A DNA stretch of 33,290 nucleotides. Source: Arcanobacterium sp. S3PF19. Its GTDB lineage: Bacteria > Actinomycetota > Actinomycetes > Actinomycetales > Actinomycetaceae. Shown in pieces: positions 8,543-17,265 of this stretch. How positions within the stretch are numbered: the stretch's first letter is position 1; each line of letters begins with the position of its first letter. The notes beneath the pieces are model-generated. The model worked only from the letters and a program-made list of their open reading frames with translations. It did not search any database and was not told the origin of the DNA. The stretch spans positions 1 to 33,290 of the forward strand of contig NZ_JRMX01000001.1 in assembly GCF_000758825.1 (NCBI RefSeq), written 5' to 3'. The translations under genes and the position numbers were made by a program.

Positions 8543-9343
8543 TCAGACGTTTTCCGTAGCGGAAGACACACGCGGCACGATCAGTGACCAATCCAATGCG
8601 GATTTCAGCAGTTCATCGCCGTTTACCGCGCGGATTACGCCCGAAACCGCCGCACGCGCCGCCTCCGGGCGCGTTCCGCACGGAAAGAGAATGTCGATCC
8701 TGCATCTGCCCTGTTCCGTGCATTGCAGCGTAAGTGACTGCGGATTGGCGCAAAGTGTGTCGCCGGCAGACGGCGCGTGCGCCGCCCGGAGAAGTTTTTG
8801 CCGGATCTCCTCATTCTCCCACGGAGCCCGCCACGGCTTTTTACCGGCAAGCGAGACGCATACGGACCGCGAAAAGCAAAACGTCTGCGCACTGTCCGCG
8901 CCCGGCGCACCGCCGCGCCCCTCCCGCGCGGGATTGAGCACAATCCTTCCGGATGCGGTGCGCAGTGCCAATTTTGCCGCATCCGAAATCAGAATCGGCT
9001 GCGGACGTGCCTTAGGGTAGGCTTCCGCCAATTTTCGTGCCGAAGTGAACACAGCCACGGCTTCGGTTCCGGCAGCGGAAACAACGGCACAGCCGCGATC
9101 CGCCCTGTCTGCCTGCGGTGCGGACGCCGTTTCCGAAATGCTTTCCGCCTGCGGGGAAACGTCTTTCGGATGCGCATGGGGAAAAACCGCAACAAACACA
9201 CGGTTTAATGCTTCCAGCACGGATTTCATCCGCCGCGCGGGATCTGCCGCGGGCAGTGCGCAGGCACGCTTCACCGCCTCTTCTTCCAGGCCGTTGTCTG
9301 CGGCAAACGGATTGGGCCGAAGAAGCTTTCGCAAATCAGGCAT
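8543..9343 (-). CDS. SseB-family protein of unknown function
   Basis: A 266-residue protein with an SseB N-terminal-type domain. The family-like stretches are RVFVAVFPHAH (about 48-58), AVVSAAGTEAVAVFTSARKLAEAYPKARP (about 84-112) and the ILISDAAKLAL segment. The rest, from about residue 130, is less conserved and ends with VINA-like charged sequence. No catalytic motif, signal peptide or membrane span is visible, so it should be cytoplasmic. Actinobacteria often carry an SseB-family gene near infC; its biochemical role is not established. Its ATG lies inside the 3' end of the preceding unknown gene (8-base overlap), which implies coupled translation. Confidence 0.75.
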   Translation of the reverse strand: MPDLRKLLRPNPFAADNGLEEEAVKRACALPAADPARRMKSVLEALNRVFVAVFPHAHPKDVSPQAESISETASAPQADRADRGCAVVSAAGTEAVAVFTSARKLAEAYPKARPQPILISDAAKLALRTASGRIVLNPAREGRGGAPGADSAQTFCFSRSVCVSLAGKKPWRAPWENEEIRQKLLRAAHAPSAGDTLCANPQSLTLQCTEQGRCRIDILFPCGTRPEAARAAVSGVIRAVNGDELLKSALDWSLIVPRVSSATENV

Positions 9344-9911
9344 CCGACTCCCCTTCTCCGTCCTTCTCCGCTTTCATCCGCTCCAGCACTTTTTCCCCCT
9401 CTTTCCGCGCTTTTTCACCCATCTGCGACGCATCCGCGTGCCCCAGAAGAAGTGCCTCGATCAATGGATCAAGGAAATTAAGCACCATGCCGGCAGAAAC
9501 TTCCTCCCCGATTTTCCCATTCAGATAGCGGCATCCGTGAACCATTCCCGAGACTCCTGCTTCGTTGCCGACATCCTCTCCGAGCTGCGCAGTCAGCAGA
9601 ACAACGCCGACCGGGGAAAACTTGGAGACGTATGCCGCAATCCGGCTGCCGCTGGGAGCTTCCGCAAAGGACTGATCCTGCTGCGGCGCGCCGGGGTCCC
9701 CTGCGGCATCCGGCGCGGCCGGTTCCTCCGCACCGAGCAGTTCGGAAATGTCCCAGTCGTCATAGACTTTCGCCTTCTCGGATCCGACAACGGCGCTGCC
9801 CGAGCGCGTAGAGACGACATCCGCCGTGATTCCCCGCAGATTCAGCATCGCCCACAGCACTTCGGGACGTTCAAACGGAGTAAGCACCAGAAACCTTTTT
9901 TGTGTGTCCAT
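9336..9911 (-). CDS. Unknown cytoplasmic protein coupled to the SseB-family gene
   Basis: A 191-residue acidic protein that I do not recognise. It begins with a beta-alpha-like segment, RFLVLTPFERPEVLWAMLNLRG, then has a low-complexity Ala/Pro/Glu/Gln linker (about 65-90), a hydrophobic stretch (VGVVLLTAQLGEDVGNEAGV), a helical NFLDPLIEALLLGHADASQ segment and a charged Lys/Glu tail. There is no signal peptide or clear membrane span. I place the start at the ATG at 9911, with GGAAG eight bases upstream; a GTG at 9920 is possible. It overlaps the SseB-family gene by 8 bases and a weak promoter-like sequence lies about 60 bases upstream, so the pair is probably one transcription unit. Confidence 0.65.
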   Translation of the reverse strand: MDTQKRFLVLTPFERPEVLWAMLNLRGITADVVSTRSGSAVVGSEKAKVYDDWDISELLGAEEPAAPDAAGDPGAPQQDQSFAEAPSGSRIAAYVSKFSPVGVVLLTAQLGEDVGNEAGVSGMVHGCRYLNGKIGEEVSAGMVLNFLDPLIEALLLGHADASQMGEKARKEGEKVLERMKAEKDGEGESDA

Positions 9912-9968
9912 TTTCCCCACTTCCGTACCCGATTTTTCTTTTTCCGTATCCGCAAAACAGCTACCAAA

Positions 9969-9996
9969 ATTCTATTTGTTTTCCCTACCCGGCCAA
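9969..9996 (-). promoter_or_regulatory. Possible promoter for the unknown/SseB pair
   Basis: Minus-strand TTGGCC (9991-9996) and TAGAAT (9969-9974) are 16 bases apart, about 58 bases before the ATG at 9911. The match is moderate only. It is supported by its position between uppS and a new gene pair of different ancestry. Confidence 0.3.
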
Positions 9997-10017
9997 AATC
10001 GGCTGCCGAAGCCGGCA
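9997..10017 (-). terminator. Weak terminator-like hairpin after uppS
   Basis: About 43 bases past the uppS stop, TGCCG (10013-10017 on the minus strand) and CGGCA (10004-10008) pair around a 4-base loop. The sequence continues GCCGATTTTGG. The stem is short and the T run has only four bases, so termination here is uncertain. Confidence 0.3.
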
Positions 10018-10059
10018 AAAACACGCAGATCCGCAGCACCGGGAAGCGGCGGACGCGTT

Positions 10060-10848
10060 CTAATATGCGGGGGAAACACGGTCGACCGCCGTGCCGAAGC
10101 GGCGCTCCCGCCCCCCAAACCACAGCAGACAGTCCCACAGGGTGAGACGGTCCGCCTCAGGCCACGGCAAATCCAAAAACAGCAGCTCGGCATAGCTTGC
10201 CTGCCACAGGAGAAAATTGGAAATACGCCTCTCCCCTCCGCTGCGGATAAACAGATCCACGGGCGGCAGCTGCGGATGGTACAGATAACGCGCCACCGTT
10301 TCGGCCGTAACCGTTTCCGGATTCAGCTTTCCGGCAGCCGCCAGGCGGGCTATTTTTCCCGCGGCATCGGCAATTTCCGCCTGACCCCCGTAATTGAAAC
10401 AAAAATTCAGCACCGTGCCGGTATTGTGTTTCGTCTGTTCAACGGCTTTTTCAAACTCGCGGTTCACCGATTTCCAAATCCGGATCGGACGCCCGGACCA
10501 CACAATCCGCACGCCCCACGAATCCAGCTCGTCGCGTCTGCGGGCGATCACATCACGTGAATAGGTCATCAGAAATTTCACTTCCGCGGGGGAACGTTTC
10601 CAGTTCTCGGTGGAAAACGCATATACGGACAGTACTTCCACGCCTGCCTCCACCGCGCCTGCGATCACGTCCATCAGCGCGGCCTCGCCCGCCCTGTGAC
10701 CCTCGGTCCGTTTCAGACCGCGGGCATTTGCCCACCGGCCGTTTCCGTCCATCACAATTGCCACATGACGCGGAAGGGAGCTATGGGAAAAATCGGGCAC
10801 GGTCTGCCCGGAGACGTGCGCCGGGGGCGCAACGGGTGCTTTGCTCAT
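10060..10848 (-). CDS. uppS: Isoprenyl transferase (cis-prenyl diphosphate synthase)
   Basis: Cis-prenyltransferase that adds isopentenyl units to an allylic diphosphate, making the long-chain lipid precursor of cell-wall carrier lipids. The 262 residues contain the phosphate-binding DGNGRWA motif (34-40, Asp34 catalytic), the basic GLKRTEGHRAG segment, the FSTENWKRS stretch, and the substrate-binding IRSGGERRISNFLLWQ region. Actinobacteria often have short-chain and long-chain paralogues; sequence alone does not tell which this is. The N-terminal 25 residues are a non-conserved Pro/Ser/Ala extension. It overlaps recO by four bases (ATGA) and is the last gene of the hrcA operon. Confidence 0.95.
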   Translation of the reverse strand: MSKAPVAPPAHVSGQTVPDFSHSSLPRHVAIVMDGNGRWANARGLKRTEGHRAGEAALMDVIAGAVEAGVEVLSVYAFSTENWKRSPAEVKFLMTYSRDVIARRRDELDSWGVRIVWSGRPIRIWKSVNREFEKAVEQTKHNTGTVLNFCFNYGGQAEIADAAGKIARLAAAGKLNPETVTAETVARYLYHPQLPPVDLFIRSGGERRISNFLLWQASYAELLFLDLPWPEADRLTLWDCLLWFGGRERRFGTAVDRVSPAY

Positions 10849-11588
10849 GAAATCAGTTTACTATTGACAAACTGCAAAGAGGTAACTTTCTGCTCCACGT
10901 GCCACTGCACATATGCCATAATCAGGCTTCCGGCACTTTTCACCGCCGGCTCGGGCGCGGCATCGGCAATCTTCCATACTCCGTCGCGCAAAGCGGCAAT
11001 CAGCCCCAGAATTTCGGCAGAGGGAAACACACACCCGGGCGGACGGCAGCTGTCGCACACGCTTCCCCCCAACTGCACCTGAAATGCCGCGTGCGGACCT
11101 TCTTCCCCGCACACGGCACATTCCCCGACCGCCAGCCGCCACCCCGCATAATTCATTGTCCGCAGCATATACGAATAAAGAATCAGCTCCGGGCGGTGGG
11201 CCGCCGTGGCAAAGGCATGAATGGCTCCGTGCAGCAGCAGATACTGCGCGAAATCCGGCATTCCGGGCTGCTCGGCGATCCGGTCGGTCAGCTCCAGCAC
11301 CGCACAGGCAGCCGTATACAGATCGTAATTGCGGATAATCGCACGGTGGTAGGCATTTACCGATTCGCTCTGCGTGATCACATCCAGCGAACGGCCGGCA
11401 TAAAGCTGCAGATCAACCTGGGAAAACGGTTCCAGGCGCGATCCGTGGCGCGATTTTGTTTTCCGTACGCCTTTTGCCACCGCACGGATTTTTCCGTGAT
11501 TTGCACTGAACAGGGTAATAATTCTGTCTGCTTCGCCCAGATCCTGCGTACGCAGCACTATTGCCTGATCCCGATATGTTTTTTTCAC
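10845..11588 (-). CDS. recO: DNA repair protein RecO
   Basis: RecO works with RecR and RecF to load RecA onto SSB-coated single-stranded DNA at gaps and to anneal strands. The 247 residues have the N-terminal OB-fold (TYRDQAIVLRTQDLGEADRI), a helical middle and a four-cysteine zinc site: C157 and C160 (CAVC) with C178 and C181 (CDSC). It follows era after a 15-base gap and overlaps uppS by four bases. The era-recO-uppS order is the common actinobacterial arrangement. Confidence 0.95.
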   Translation of the reverse strand: MKKTYRDQAIVLRTQDLGEADRIITLFSANHGKIRAVAKGVRKTKSRHGSRLEPFSQVDLQLYAGRSLDVITQSESVNAYHRAIIRNYDLYTAACAVLELTDRIAEQPGMPDFAQYLLLHGAIHAFATAAHRPELILYSYMLRTMNYAGWRLAVGECAVCGEEGPHAAFQVQLGGSVCDSCRPPGCVFPSAEILGLIAALRDGVWKIADAAPEPAVKSAGSLIMAYVQWHVEQKVTSLQFVNSKLIS

Positions 11589-11603
11589 GGGTAACCGGCT
11601 CTT

Positions 11604-12524
11604 CTAAAACCCGAGACGGCCAAGCAGCTTCGGATCGCGCTGCCAGTCTTTTGCCACTTTAACCCGCAGATCAAGATAAACCCTGCTTTCCAAAAGCTCC
11701 TCGATCGGGATTCTGGCCCTGCGCCCCACATCTTTCAGCCGTGATCCCCCGCGGCCGATCACGATTCCTTTCTGCGATTCGCGTTCCACATATATGCTTG
11801 CGTGCACATCGGTCAGCGGTCTGTTCTTCTCCCCTTCTTTTACGGGACGCTGCGCAATTTCTTCCACCACTACGGCTATCGAATGCGGCAGTTCCTCGCG
11901 CACCCCCTCCAGTGCGGCTTCCCGGATATACTCGGCGACCAATTCCCCCTCTGTTTCGTCCGTCAGCGTATCCGTCGGATACAGCGGCACGGAAAGAGGC
12001 ATCATTTCCAGCAGCAGATCAGTGAGCAGACCAATCTGCTCGCCGCGTACGGCGCTCACGGGAACTATCTGCGCAAAATCGGCCAATTCGCCCAATTCGG
12101 CAAGTTTTGCCGCCAATTTTTCCCGCCCTGTTTTATCCGTTTTGGTAACGGCCGCAACAATCGGGGCTTTCGTCTGCCGCACCAGGTTCAGCAAAAACCT
12201 GTCTCCCGGGCCTATTTTCTCGTCCGCGGGCAGACACAGCACCACCGCGTCCAAATCGCTTAGGGACTCACGCACCAAATCATTCAGTCTCTGCCCCAGG
12301 AGCGTGCGCGGCTTATGCAGACCCGGAGTGTCGGTTAAAATCAGCTGTCCCGCGGGACGGGAGACGATTGCGCGGATCGCTTTTCGGGTTGTTTCCGGCT
12401 GATTCGCCGTAATCGCAATTTTCTTTCCCACGAGCGCATTTGTAAGTGTGGATTTCCCGGCATTCGGACGGCCCACCACAGCCACAAATCCCGCCCGGTA
12501 ATCAGGATTTTCCGTGTTCTTCAT
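11604..12524 (-). CDS. era: GTPase Era
   Basis: Essential small GTPase that binds the 3' end of 16S rRNA and helps 30S maturation. The 306 residues contain the G1 P-loop GRPNAGKST (18-26), G3 DTPG (65-68) followed by LHKP, and G4 TKTD (127-130). The C-terminal KH RNA-binding domain carries the GxxG-type loop VIGRGGSRLKDVG. I chose the ATG at 12524 because AAGGAGGGAG (12531-12540) is six bases upstream; an earlier in-frame start at 12557 has no such support. The gene begins inside the 3' end of the CBS-domain gene (23-base overlap), so translation is coupled. Confidence 0.97.
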   Translation of the reverse strand: MKNTENPDYRAGFVAVVGRPNAGKSTLTNALVGKKIAITANQPETTRKAIRAIVSRPAGQLILTDTPGLHKPRTLLGQRLNDLVRESLSDLDAVVLCLPADEKIGPGDRFLLNLVRQTKAPIVAAVTKTDKTGREKLAAKLAELGELADFAQIVPVSAVRGEQIGLLTDLLLEMMPLSVPLYPTDTLTDETEGELVAEYIREAALEGVREELPHSIAVVVEEIAQRPVKEGEKNRPLTDVHASIYVERESQKGIVIGRGGSRLKDVGRRARIPIEELLESRVYLDLRVKVAKDWQRDPKLLGRLGF

Positions 12525-13779
12525 CCGATTCTCCCTCCTTTTCCCGTTTGGCGACAATAGTTACGATCCGTTTGCGCCGGCCCTCAAATTTCTCTGCGGT
12601 TAAAGACAGTCCGCACACATCGGCATGCGAGCCGACAATCGGCACGCGCCCCAGTACTTTTGCCAGCAGTCCGCCGACGGTGTCGACGTCGTCGTCCTCA
12701 ATCGTCAGATCAAACAGTTCCCCCAAATCCGTCAGCGGCAGACGGGAAGGGACGCGGTATTCGTCTTCCCCTATTTTCTCCACTTCCGGTGTTGCCCGGT
12801 CGTGTTCGTCGGTCATTTCCCCGACGAGTTCCTCAAGCAGATCCTCAATGGTGACCAGACCGGCAATTCCTCCGTATTCATCCGCCACAAGAGAAATATG
12901 AACCGCCGTTGCCTGCATTTTATGCAGAAGATCATCGACCGACATTGTTTCGGGCACAAAATTGGGCGGGCGCATAATCTCCGTGACCTGCGCGGATACG
13001 GATCCGCCGTGCTGATAGGTGAAACGGATAATATCTTTCAGATACAGTATCCCCAACAGTTCGTCCGCCGAATCCCCGATCACCGGCACACGGGAAAAAC
13101 CGGAGCGCGAAAACAGACGCAGCGCCTGCTCCAGCGTGTGCGTTTTGCCGATCGTAATCATATCCGTGCGCGGAACCATTACCGTGCGCACAATCGTTCT
13201 GCCCAGTTCGATCACCGAATTGATCATATCGCGTTCGTTGTCTTCCAGGATATCGGATTCCCTGACCCGCTCAACCATCAGCTCGTAGGCTTCGTCATCA
13301 GGTTCGTCGTGTTCCTCGTCGTCCGACTCGCGCACCTGTATAAACAGCGCCGTCAGCTTTGTCGCCGGAAAAACAATCCATGCCGTTGCCTTCAGCAGTC
13401 GCAGCGGTTTACGTGCGGCAACGGAAGACGGGATCAGCACATTCGTAAAAAGGACGCATAACGCCACGGTCAGCGGGGTAATGGGAAAGAGAAAACGTCC
13501 GTCGGAAACGACATCGGCACACAGGAGAAGCACCGCGGCACTGAGCACCGAAACGGCGGGCAGCCTTGCCGCCTGCGCACCGGTTTTCGCCAAATCCCGG
13601 TTTTCCACCAGATAGAGCACTCCTGTGCCTATTTCGCCGGCCGCGCGCGCATCGCGTGCCGAAGAACGGGTCACATGGCTCAGGGCCGCCGAGGCCAGGC
13701 GCAGCATCACTGCCACACACAGAGCCAGCACCGAAACGCCCAGAAGAATCCCCGGCGGGATATCGTTTATCTGCTGCAT
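12502..13779 (-). CDS. CNNM/CorC-type membrane protein with CBS pair
   Basis: Integral membrane protein of the CNNM (HlyC/CorC, 'hemolysin-related') family, linked to magnesium or cobalt export. The 425 residues have three hydrophobic segments (about 10-33, 70-90 and 97-112) in a DUF21-type region, then two CBS domains (MVPRTDMITIGKTHTLEQ near 200, and MRPPNFVPETMSVDD with HISLVADEYGGIAGLVTIEDL near 270-310), then a C-terminal CorC_HlyC domain (about 340-410, with VDTVGGLLAKVLGRVP). The tail is charged. The DUF21 part looks less conserved than the CBS part. It lies between ybeY (12-base gap) and era (overlap), its usual actinobacterial place. The older name hemolysin should not be taken as a function. 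Confidence 0.9.
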   Translation of the reverse strand: MQQINDIPPGILLGVSVLALCVAVMLRLASAALSHVTRSSARDARAAGEIGTGVLYLVENRDLAKTGAQAARLPAVSVLSAAVLLLCADVVSDGRFLFPITPLTVALCVLFTNVLIPSSVAARKPLRLLKATAWIVFPATKLTALFIQVRESDDEEHDEPDDEAYELMVERVRESDILEDNERDMINSVIELGRTIVRTVMVPRTDMITIGKTHTLEQALRLFSRSGFSRVPVIGDSADELLGILYLKDIIRFTYQHGGSVSAQVTEIMRPPNFVPETMSVDDLLHKMQATAVHISLVADEYGGIAGLVTIEDLLEELVGEMTDEHDRATPEVEKIGEDEYRVPSRLPLTDLGELFDLTIEDDDVDTVGGLLAKVLGRVPIVGSHADVCGLSLTAEKFEGRRKRIVTIVAKREKEGESDEEHGKS

Positions 13780-13791
13780 TTTACCGTTTTC

Positions 13792-14313
13792 CTAGTCGAT
13801 AGTCGGCGCAATATCGTCGATGGTGCGCAAATCGCGCTGCGGCCGGTTCGGATCGCACGGTTTGCGCGCAAGAAACGTAAGCAGCAGCCGGCGCTGCAGG
13901 TCAAACATTTCTTTCCGCTCCCCTTCCTCGGCATGGTCGTATCCGAGCAGATGCAAAATACCGTGCGTGGCAAGCAGGAGCACTTCTTCCATTGTCGCAT
14001 GGCCGGATTTTTCCGCCTGAGCCGCCGCCACGGACGGGCAGATCACAATATCCCCGAGCATTCCCGGCTGCGGGTCCGTTCCCGGGGGAGACGGGCGCAG
14101 CTCATCCATCGGAAACGACATCACATCCGTCGGACCGGGCAGACCCAGCCATTTTATATGCAGCTCCTCCATCGTATCCTCGTCCGCAAACAGGATATTC
14201 AGATCGGCCTGCGGATGAACGCGCATTTCCGCCAGCACCCGGGAAGCCAGCTCGGATACCTCTGCCAAATCCACAGCGGGAACGAATCCCGATTCGTCGT
14301 TAACTTCAATCAT
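13792..14313 (-). CDS. ybeY: Endoribonuclease YbeY
   Basis: Zinc-dependent endoribonuclease involved in 16S rRNA 3'-end processing and ribosome quality control. The 173 residues contain the metal-binding [11 protein letters not shown] motif with H117, H121 and H127, preceded by the LGDIVIC strand. I chose the ATG at 14313 because it overlaps the phoH stop (ATGA) and begins MIEVNDESG like the family; the open frame upstream (to 14463) is a shadow of phoH. It lies between phoH and the CNNM-type gene. Confidence 0.96.
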   Translation of the reverse strand: MIEVNDESGFVPAVDLAEVSELASRVLAEMRVHPQADLNILFADEDTMEELHIKWLGLPGPTDVMSFPMDELRPSPPGTDPQPGMLGDIVICPSVAAAQAEKSGHATMEEVLLLATHGILHLLGYDHAEEGERKEMFDLQRRLLLTFLARKPCDPNRPQRDLRTIDDIAPTID

Positions 14314-15281
14314 TGTTCCCCATTCCAACGGGCATATGCGTCGATAATATCCGCGACAAGACGGTGGCGCACCACATCGGCGGAATTCAGTTCGCTGAAA
14401 TGCACTCCGTCTACGTCTGAAAGAATTGTGCGTACCGTCTGCAGACCGGATTTCTTTTTGCACGGCAGATCGATCTGCGTCAGATCGCCGGTAATCACCA
14501 TCCTGGAATGAAATCCCAAACGCGTGAGAAACATTTTCATCTGCTCCGGAGTGGAATTTTGCGCTTCGTCAAGAATAATGAACGCATCATTCAGCGTCCG
14601 TCCGCGCATATATGCCAAAGGTGCCACCTCAATTGTTCCGGCTGCCATCAGCCTGGGAATCGCTTCCGGATCAAGCATGTCGTGCAAAGCGTCGTAGAGG
14701 GGACGCAGATACGGATCGATTTTGTCGCTCAGCGTGCCAGGGAGAAATCCGAGGGATTCTCCCGCCTCTACCGCGGGACGGGTCAGAATAATCCGCGAGA
14801 CCTCTTTATTTTGCAGTGCCGCCACGGCTTTTGCCATCGCCAGATACGTTTTTCCCGTGCCGGCCGGGCCGATTCCAAACACTATCGCGTATTCGTCGAT
14901 TGCATCCGCATACGCTTTTTGCCCCAAAGTTTTGGGACGGATCGTGTTTCCCCGGTTTGTCAGGATATCGGCCATGAGCAGATCGGCGGGACGCGCCAGA
15001 CCGGATTTCGCGATCGCGGCCGCTCTCTGCGCCGTCTCGGGAGTAAGATGGCCGCCCGCTTTTACCGCACCCAGCAGTTCCGTGAGCAGGCTCCGGGCAA
15101 AATCGATTTCGCTTTCCGTGGAGGCGGAAAGCCTAATCTCCTGCCCGTGAACGTGTATTCTTACCGGTTCGAGATCTTCTTCCAGCGCACGCAGCACACA
15201 GTCCTGATATCCGAGTAAGTTAATCATCGGCACGGTCGGCGGCACGAAAATTGTATGCTGTACGGTATTGGCGCGATTCAC
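14310..15281 (-). CDS. phoH: PhoH-family ATPase
   Basis: P-loop ATPase of the PhoH/PhoL family, proposed to act in RNA metabolism together with YbeY. The 323 residues contain Walker A GPAGTGKT (138-145) and Walker [20 protein letters not shown] (about 233-251), followed by the [18 protein letters not shown] segment, which resembles helicase-like motifs. The N-terminal 110 residues contain the KH-like region typical of the phoH-ybeY neighbourhood type. It follows rsmE with a 4-base gap and overlaps ybeY. The direct biochemical role in actinobacteria remains uncertain. Confidence 0.95.
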   Translation of the reverse strand: MNRANTVQHTIFVPPTVPMINLLGYQDCVLRALEEDLEPVRIHVHGQEIRLSASTESEIDFARSLLTELLGAVKAGGHLTPETAQRAAAIAKSGLARPADLLMADILTNRGNTIRPKTLGQKAYADAIDEYAIVFGIGPAGTGKTYLAMAKAVAALQNKEVSRIILTRPAVEAGESLGFLPGTLSDKIDPYLRPLYDALHDMLDPEAIPRLMAAGTIEVAPLAYMRGRTLNDAFIILDEAQNSTPEQMKMFLTRLGFHSRMVITGDLTQIDLPCKKKSGLQTVRTILSDVDGVHFSELNSADVVRHRLVADIIDAYARWNGEQ

Positions 15282-15285
15282 TGTT

Positions 15286-16077
15286 TCATTCTATCCTATC
15301 TGTGCACCGCGGCGGAAACAGCGCCGAAAACACGGCAATTGCCCACGCCCCGGCGGTTGCCGAGCGCAGAATATGCCCGCCGAGCAGCACGGCCGTTGCC
15401 CCCGCCGCGCATAAATCTTCTTCTTCCTCCCGCGTTATTCCCCCTTCGGGGCCGACGGCAAAAGTAACGGCGGAAGGGCAGGCTCCGGTTTCGCGTATTT
15501 TCCCCAGGTGGGAAACGAGGGAAACCTTTGCCTCTTCATGGCATAAATATACGAGCTGCCCCGCCTCAATGCGGCTGCGGATCAAGTCCCCCAGAGCCCG
15601 GGAATCGGTCTTTTCCGCGACCCGCGGCACCCATGAGCGGCGCGCCTGTTTCGCCGCCGCCAGGGCCGTATCTTCCCACTTTTTCTCTGCTTTCCGCGCT
15701 TTCTGTGCGTCTTTCCACTGCACAACGGAACGTGCTGCCTGCCAGGGAATAAATTCGTGCGCGCCGAACTCGGTGCCGGTCTCGACGGCCTGTATGTCCC
15801 GTCCGTTTTTTGCCAGTGCCTGCACCAGAGAAATGCGCGGCGAACCGGCCGGTTCCCTCACGGACGACACCGTTTTCCCGCGCAGAACATCCCTGCCCGC
15901 CTCGCTTACCTCAATGCAGACCCGCAGCCCTCGCCCGTTCACCACGTGCAGCAGTTCCCCGGGGCGCGTTCTGCGCACGGTAACGGCATGTCTTGCCTCC
16001 GCACCCCGCAGAGTAAGCATTTCCCCCGGCCCGGGCGGTTCGCGCAGTGTAAAATCAACGTATACGGGAAGCGTCAT
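15286..16077 (-). CDS. rsmE: 16S rRNA (uracil-1498-N3)-methyltransferase
   Basis: SPOUT-class methylase that modifies U1498 of 16S rRNA near the decoding centre. The 263 residues have an N-terminal PUA-like domain ([26 protein letters not shown]), the [24 protein letters not shown] segment (family usual: K..R....V.K.TELGV), and the C-terminal SAM-binding knot with VGPEGGIT (208-215) and [11 protein letters not shown]. It lies 37 bases after dnaJ and four bases before phoH. The hrcA-dnaJ-rsmE-phoH order is conserved in actinobacteria. Confidence 0.95.
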   Translation of the reverse strand: MTLPVYVDFTLREPPGPGEMLTLRGAEARHAVTVRRTRPGELLHVVNGRGLRVCIEVSEAGRDVLRGKTVSSVREPAGSPRISLVQALAKNGRDIQAVETGTEFGAHEFIPWQAARSVVQWKDAQKARKAEKKWEDTALAAAKQARRSWVPRVAEKTDSRALGDLIRSRIEAGQLVYLCHEEAKVSLVSHLGKIRETGACPSAVTFAVGPEGGITREEEEDLCAAGATAVLLGGHILRSATAGAWAIAVFSALFPPRCTDRIE

Positions 16078-16114
16078 CTGTCCCCCTCACAGGAAAAGCC
16101 TGCGGCGCAGGCAG

Positions 16115-17242
16115 TCATCTCCGGGCGGAAAATTTATCGCGCAGTTTTGCAAACACGGATTCACTGTGCTCCGTCAGATCCGTCTGCGCATCCAATTCGC
16201 CGCGTTTGTGCGCCAATTCCCGCACCAGTTTCTTCTGCGCCGAATCCAGTCCGGTCGGAGTGAGCACATTGATCTGAATTCTTAAGTCACCGCGCGCGCT
16301 GCGGTTCATTTTCCGCACTCCCAGACCGCGCAGAACCTGCACTGTCCCGGACTGCGTGCCCGGGGCAATTTTTATCTTTTTCATTCCGTCAAGAGTGCGG
16401 ATTTCGCTCTCCGTTCCCAAAACGGCAACCGTCATCGGCACTTCCATCACGGCCAGCAGATCATCTCCCTCACGGGCAAACACGGCATCGGGAAGCACGT
16501 GAATCTGCACAAACAGATCGCCCCTGGCGCCGCCGGCAATTCCCGCATCGCCCTTCCCGGGCAGACGCAGACGCATTCCCTCTTCGACGCCGCCGGGAAT
16601 CTGTATCTTCATCTTCTGCACGGAACGCACCCGTCCCTCACCGGAACATTCGGCACAGGGCGTCACAATCCGTGTTCCGTATCCGTGGCATGAAGAACAC
16701 GCCGAGGAAGAAACCATTTGCCCGAACAGGGAATTCGTCACGCGCTGCACGGATCCGCTGCCGCCGCAGTCGCTGCACGTCACCGGTTCCGTGCCGGGCG
16801 CGGTCATCGACCCGTGGCAGACGCCGCATTCCAGATTCAGATCAACGGAAATTTCCTTTTCCGTTCCGAAAACCACATCCGACAAAGACAGATCCGCCTG
16901 CACCAGGGCGTCTCCGCCTCTGCGTGCCCGGCTCACCGGTCCGCGCGCAGATGCGCCCGCGCCGAACAGATTGGAGAAAATATCTTCAAAACCGGAGAAT
17001 CCCGCACCGAATCCGCCCGCCTGCCCGCCGCGCAGCGCATCGGTGCCCCCCAGATCGTACATTCTGCGTTTCTCCGTATTCGACAGCACTTCATATGCTT
17101 CCGAAACCATTTTGAAACGCTCTTCGCCTTCCGGTCCGGCCACATCCGGATGCAGGGTACGTGCCAGTTTGCGGTACGCCTTTTTTATTTCGCTTTCGGT
17201 TGCCTCCCGCGAGACTCCCAATACTTCGTAATAATCAGCCAA
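16115..17242 (-). CDS. dnaJ: Chaperone DnaJ (HrcA-linked copy)
   Basis: Hsp40 co-chaperone that stimulates the DnaK ATPase and delivers unfolded clients. The 375 residues have a J domain with HPD at 31-33, a Gly/Phe-rich linker (about 70-110), a zinc domain with eight cysteines (C139/142, C156/159, C182/185, C196/199) and a C-terminal client-binding domain. The first zinc repeat reads CGVCHGSM, without the final glycine of CxxCxGxG. Actinobacteria commonly have two DnaJ proteins; its position right after hrcA marks it as DnaJ2. It is 23 bases after hrcA and should share the CIRCE-controlled promoter, giving heat-inducible expression. Confidence 0.96.
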   Translation of the reverse strand: MADYYEVLGVSREATESEIKKAYRKLARTLHPDVAGPEGEERFKMVSEAYEVLSNTEKRRMYDLGGTDALRGGQAGGFGAGFSGFEDIFSNLFGAGASARGPVSRARRGGDALVQADLSLSDVVFGTEKEISVDLNLECGVCHGSMTAPGTEPVTCSDCGGSGSVQRVTNSLFGQMVSSSACSSCHGYGTRIVTPCAECSGEGRVRSVQKMKIQIPGGVEEGMRLRLPGKGDAGIAGGARGDLFVQIHVLPDAVFAREGDDLLAVMEVPMTVAVLGTESEIRTLDGMKKIKIAPGTQSGTVQVLRGLGVRKMNRSARGDLRIQINVLTPTGLDSAQKKLVRELAHKRGELDAQTDLTEHSESVFAKLRDKFSARR

Positions 17243-17265
17243 TTATATTTTCCCTATCTGTTTTC

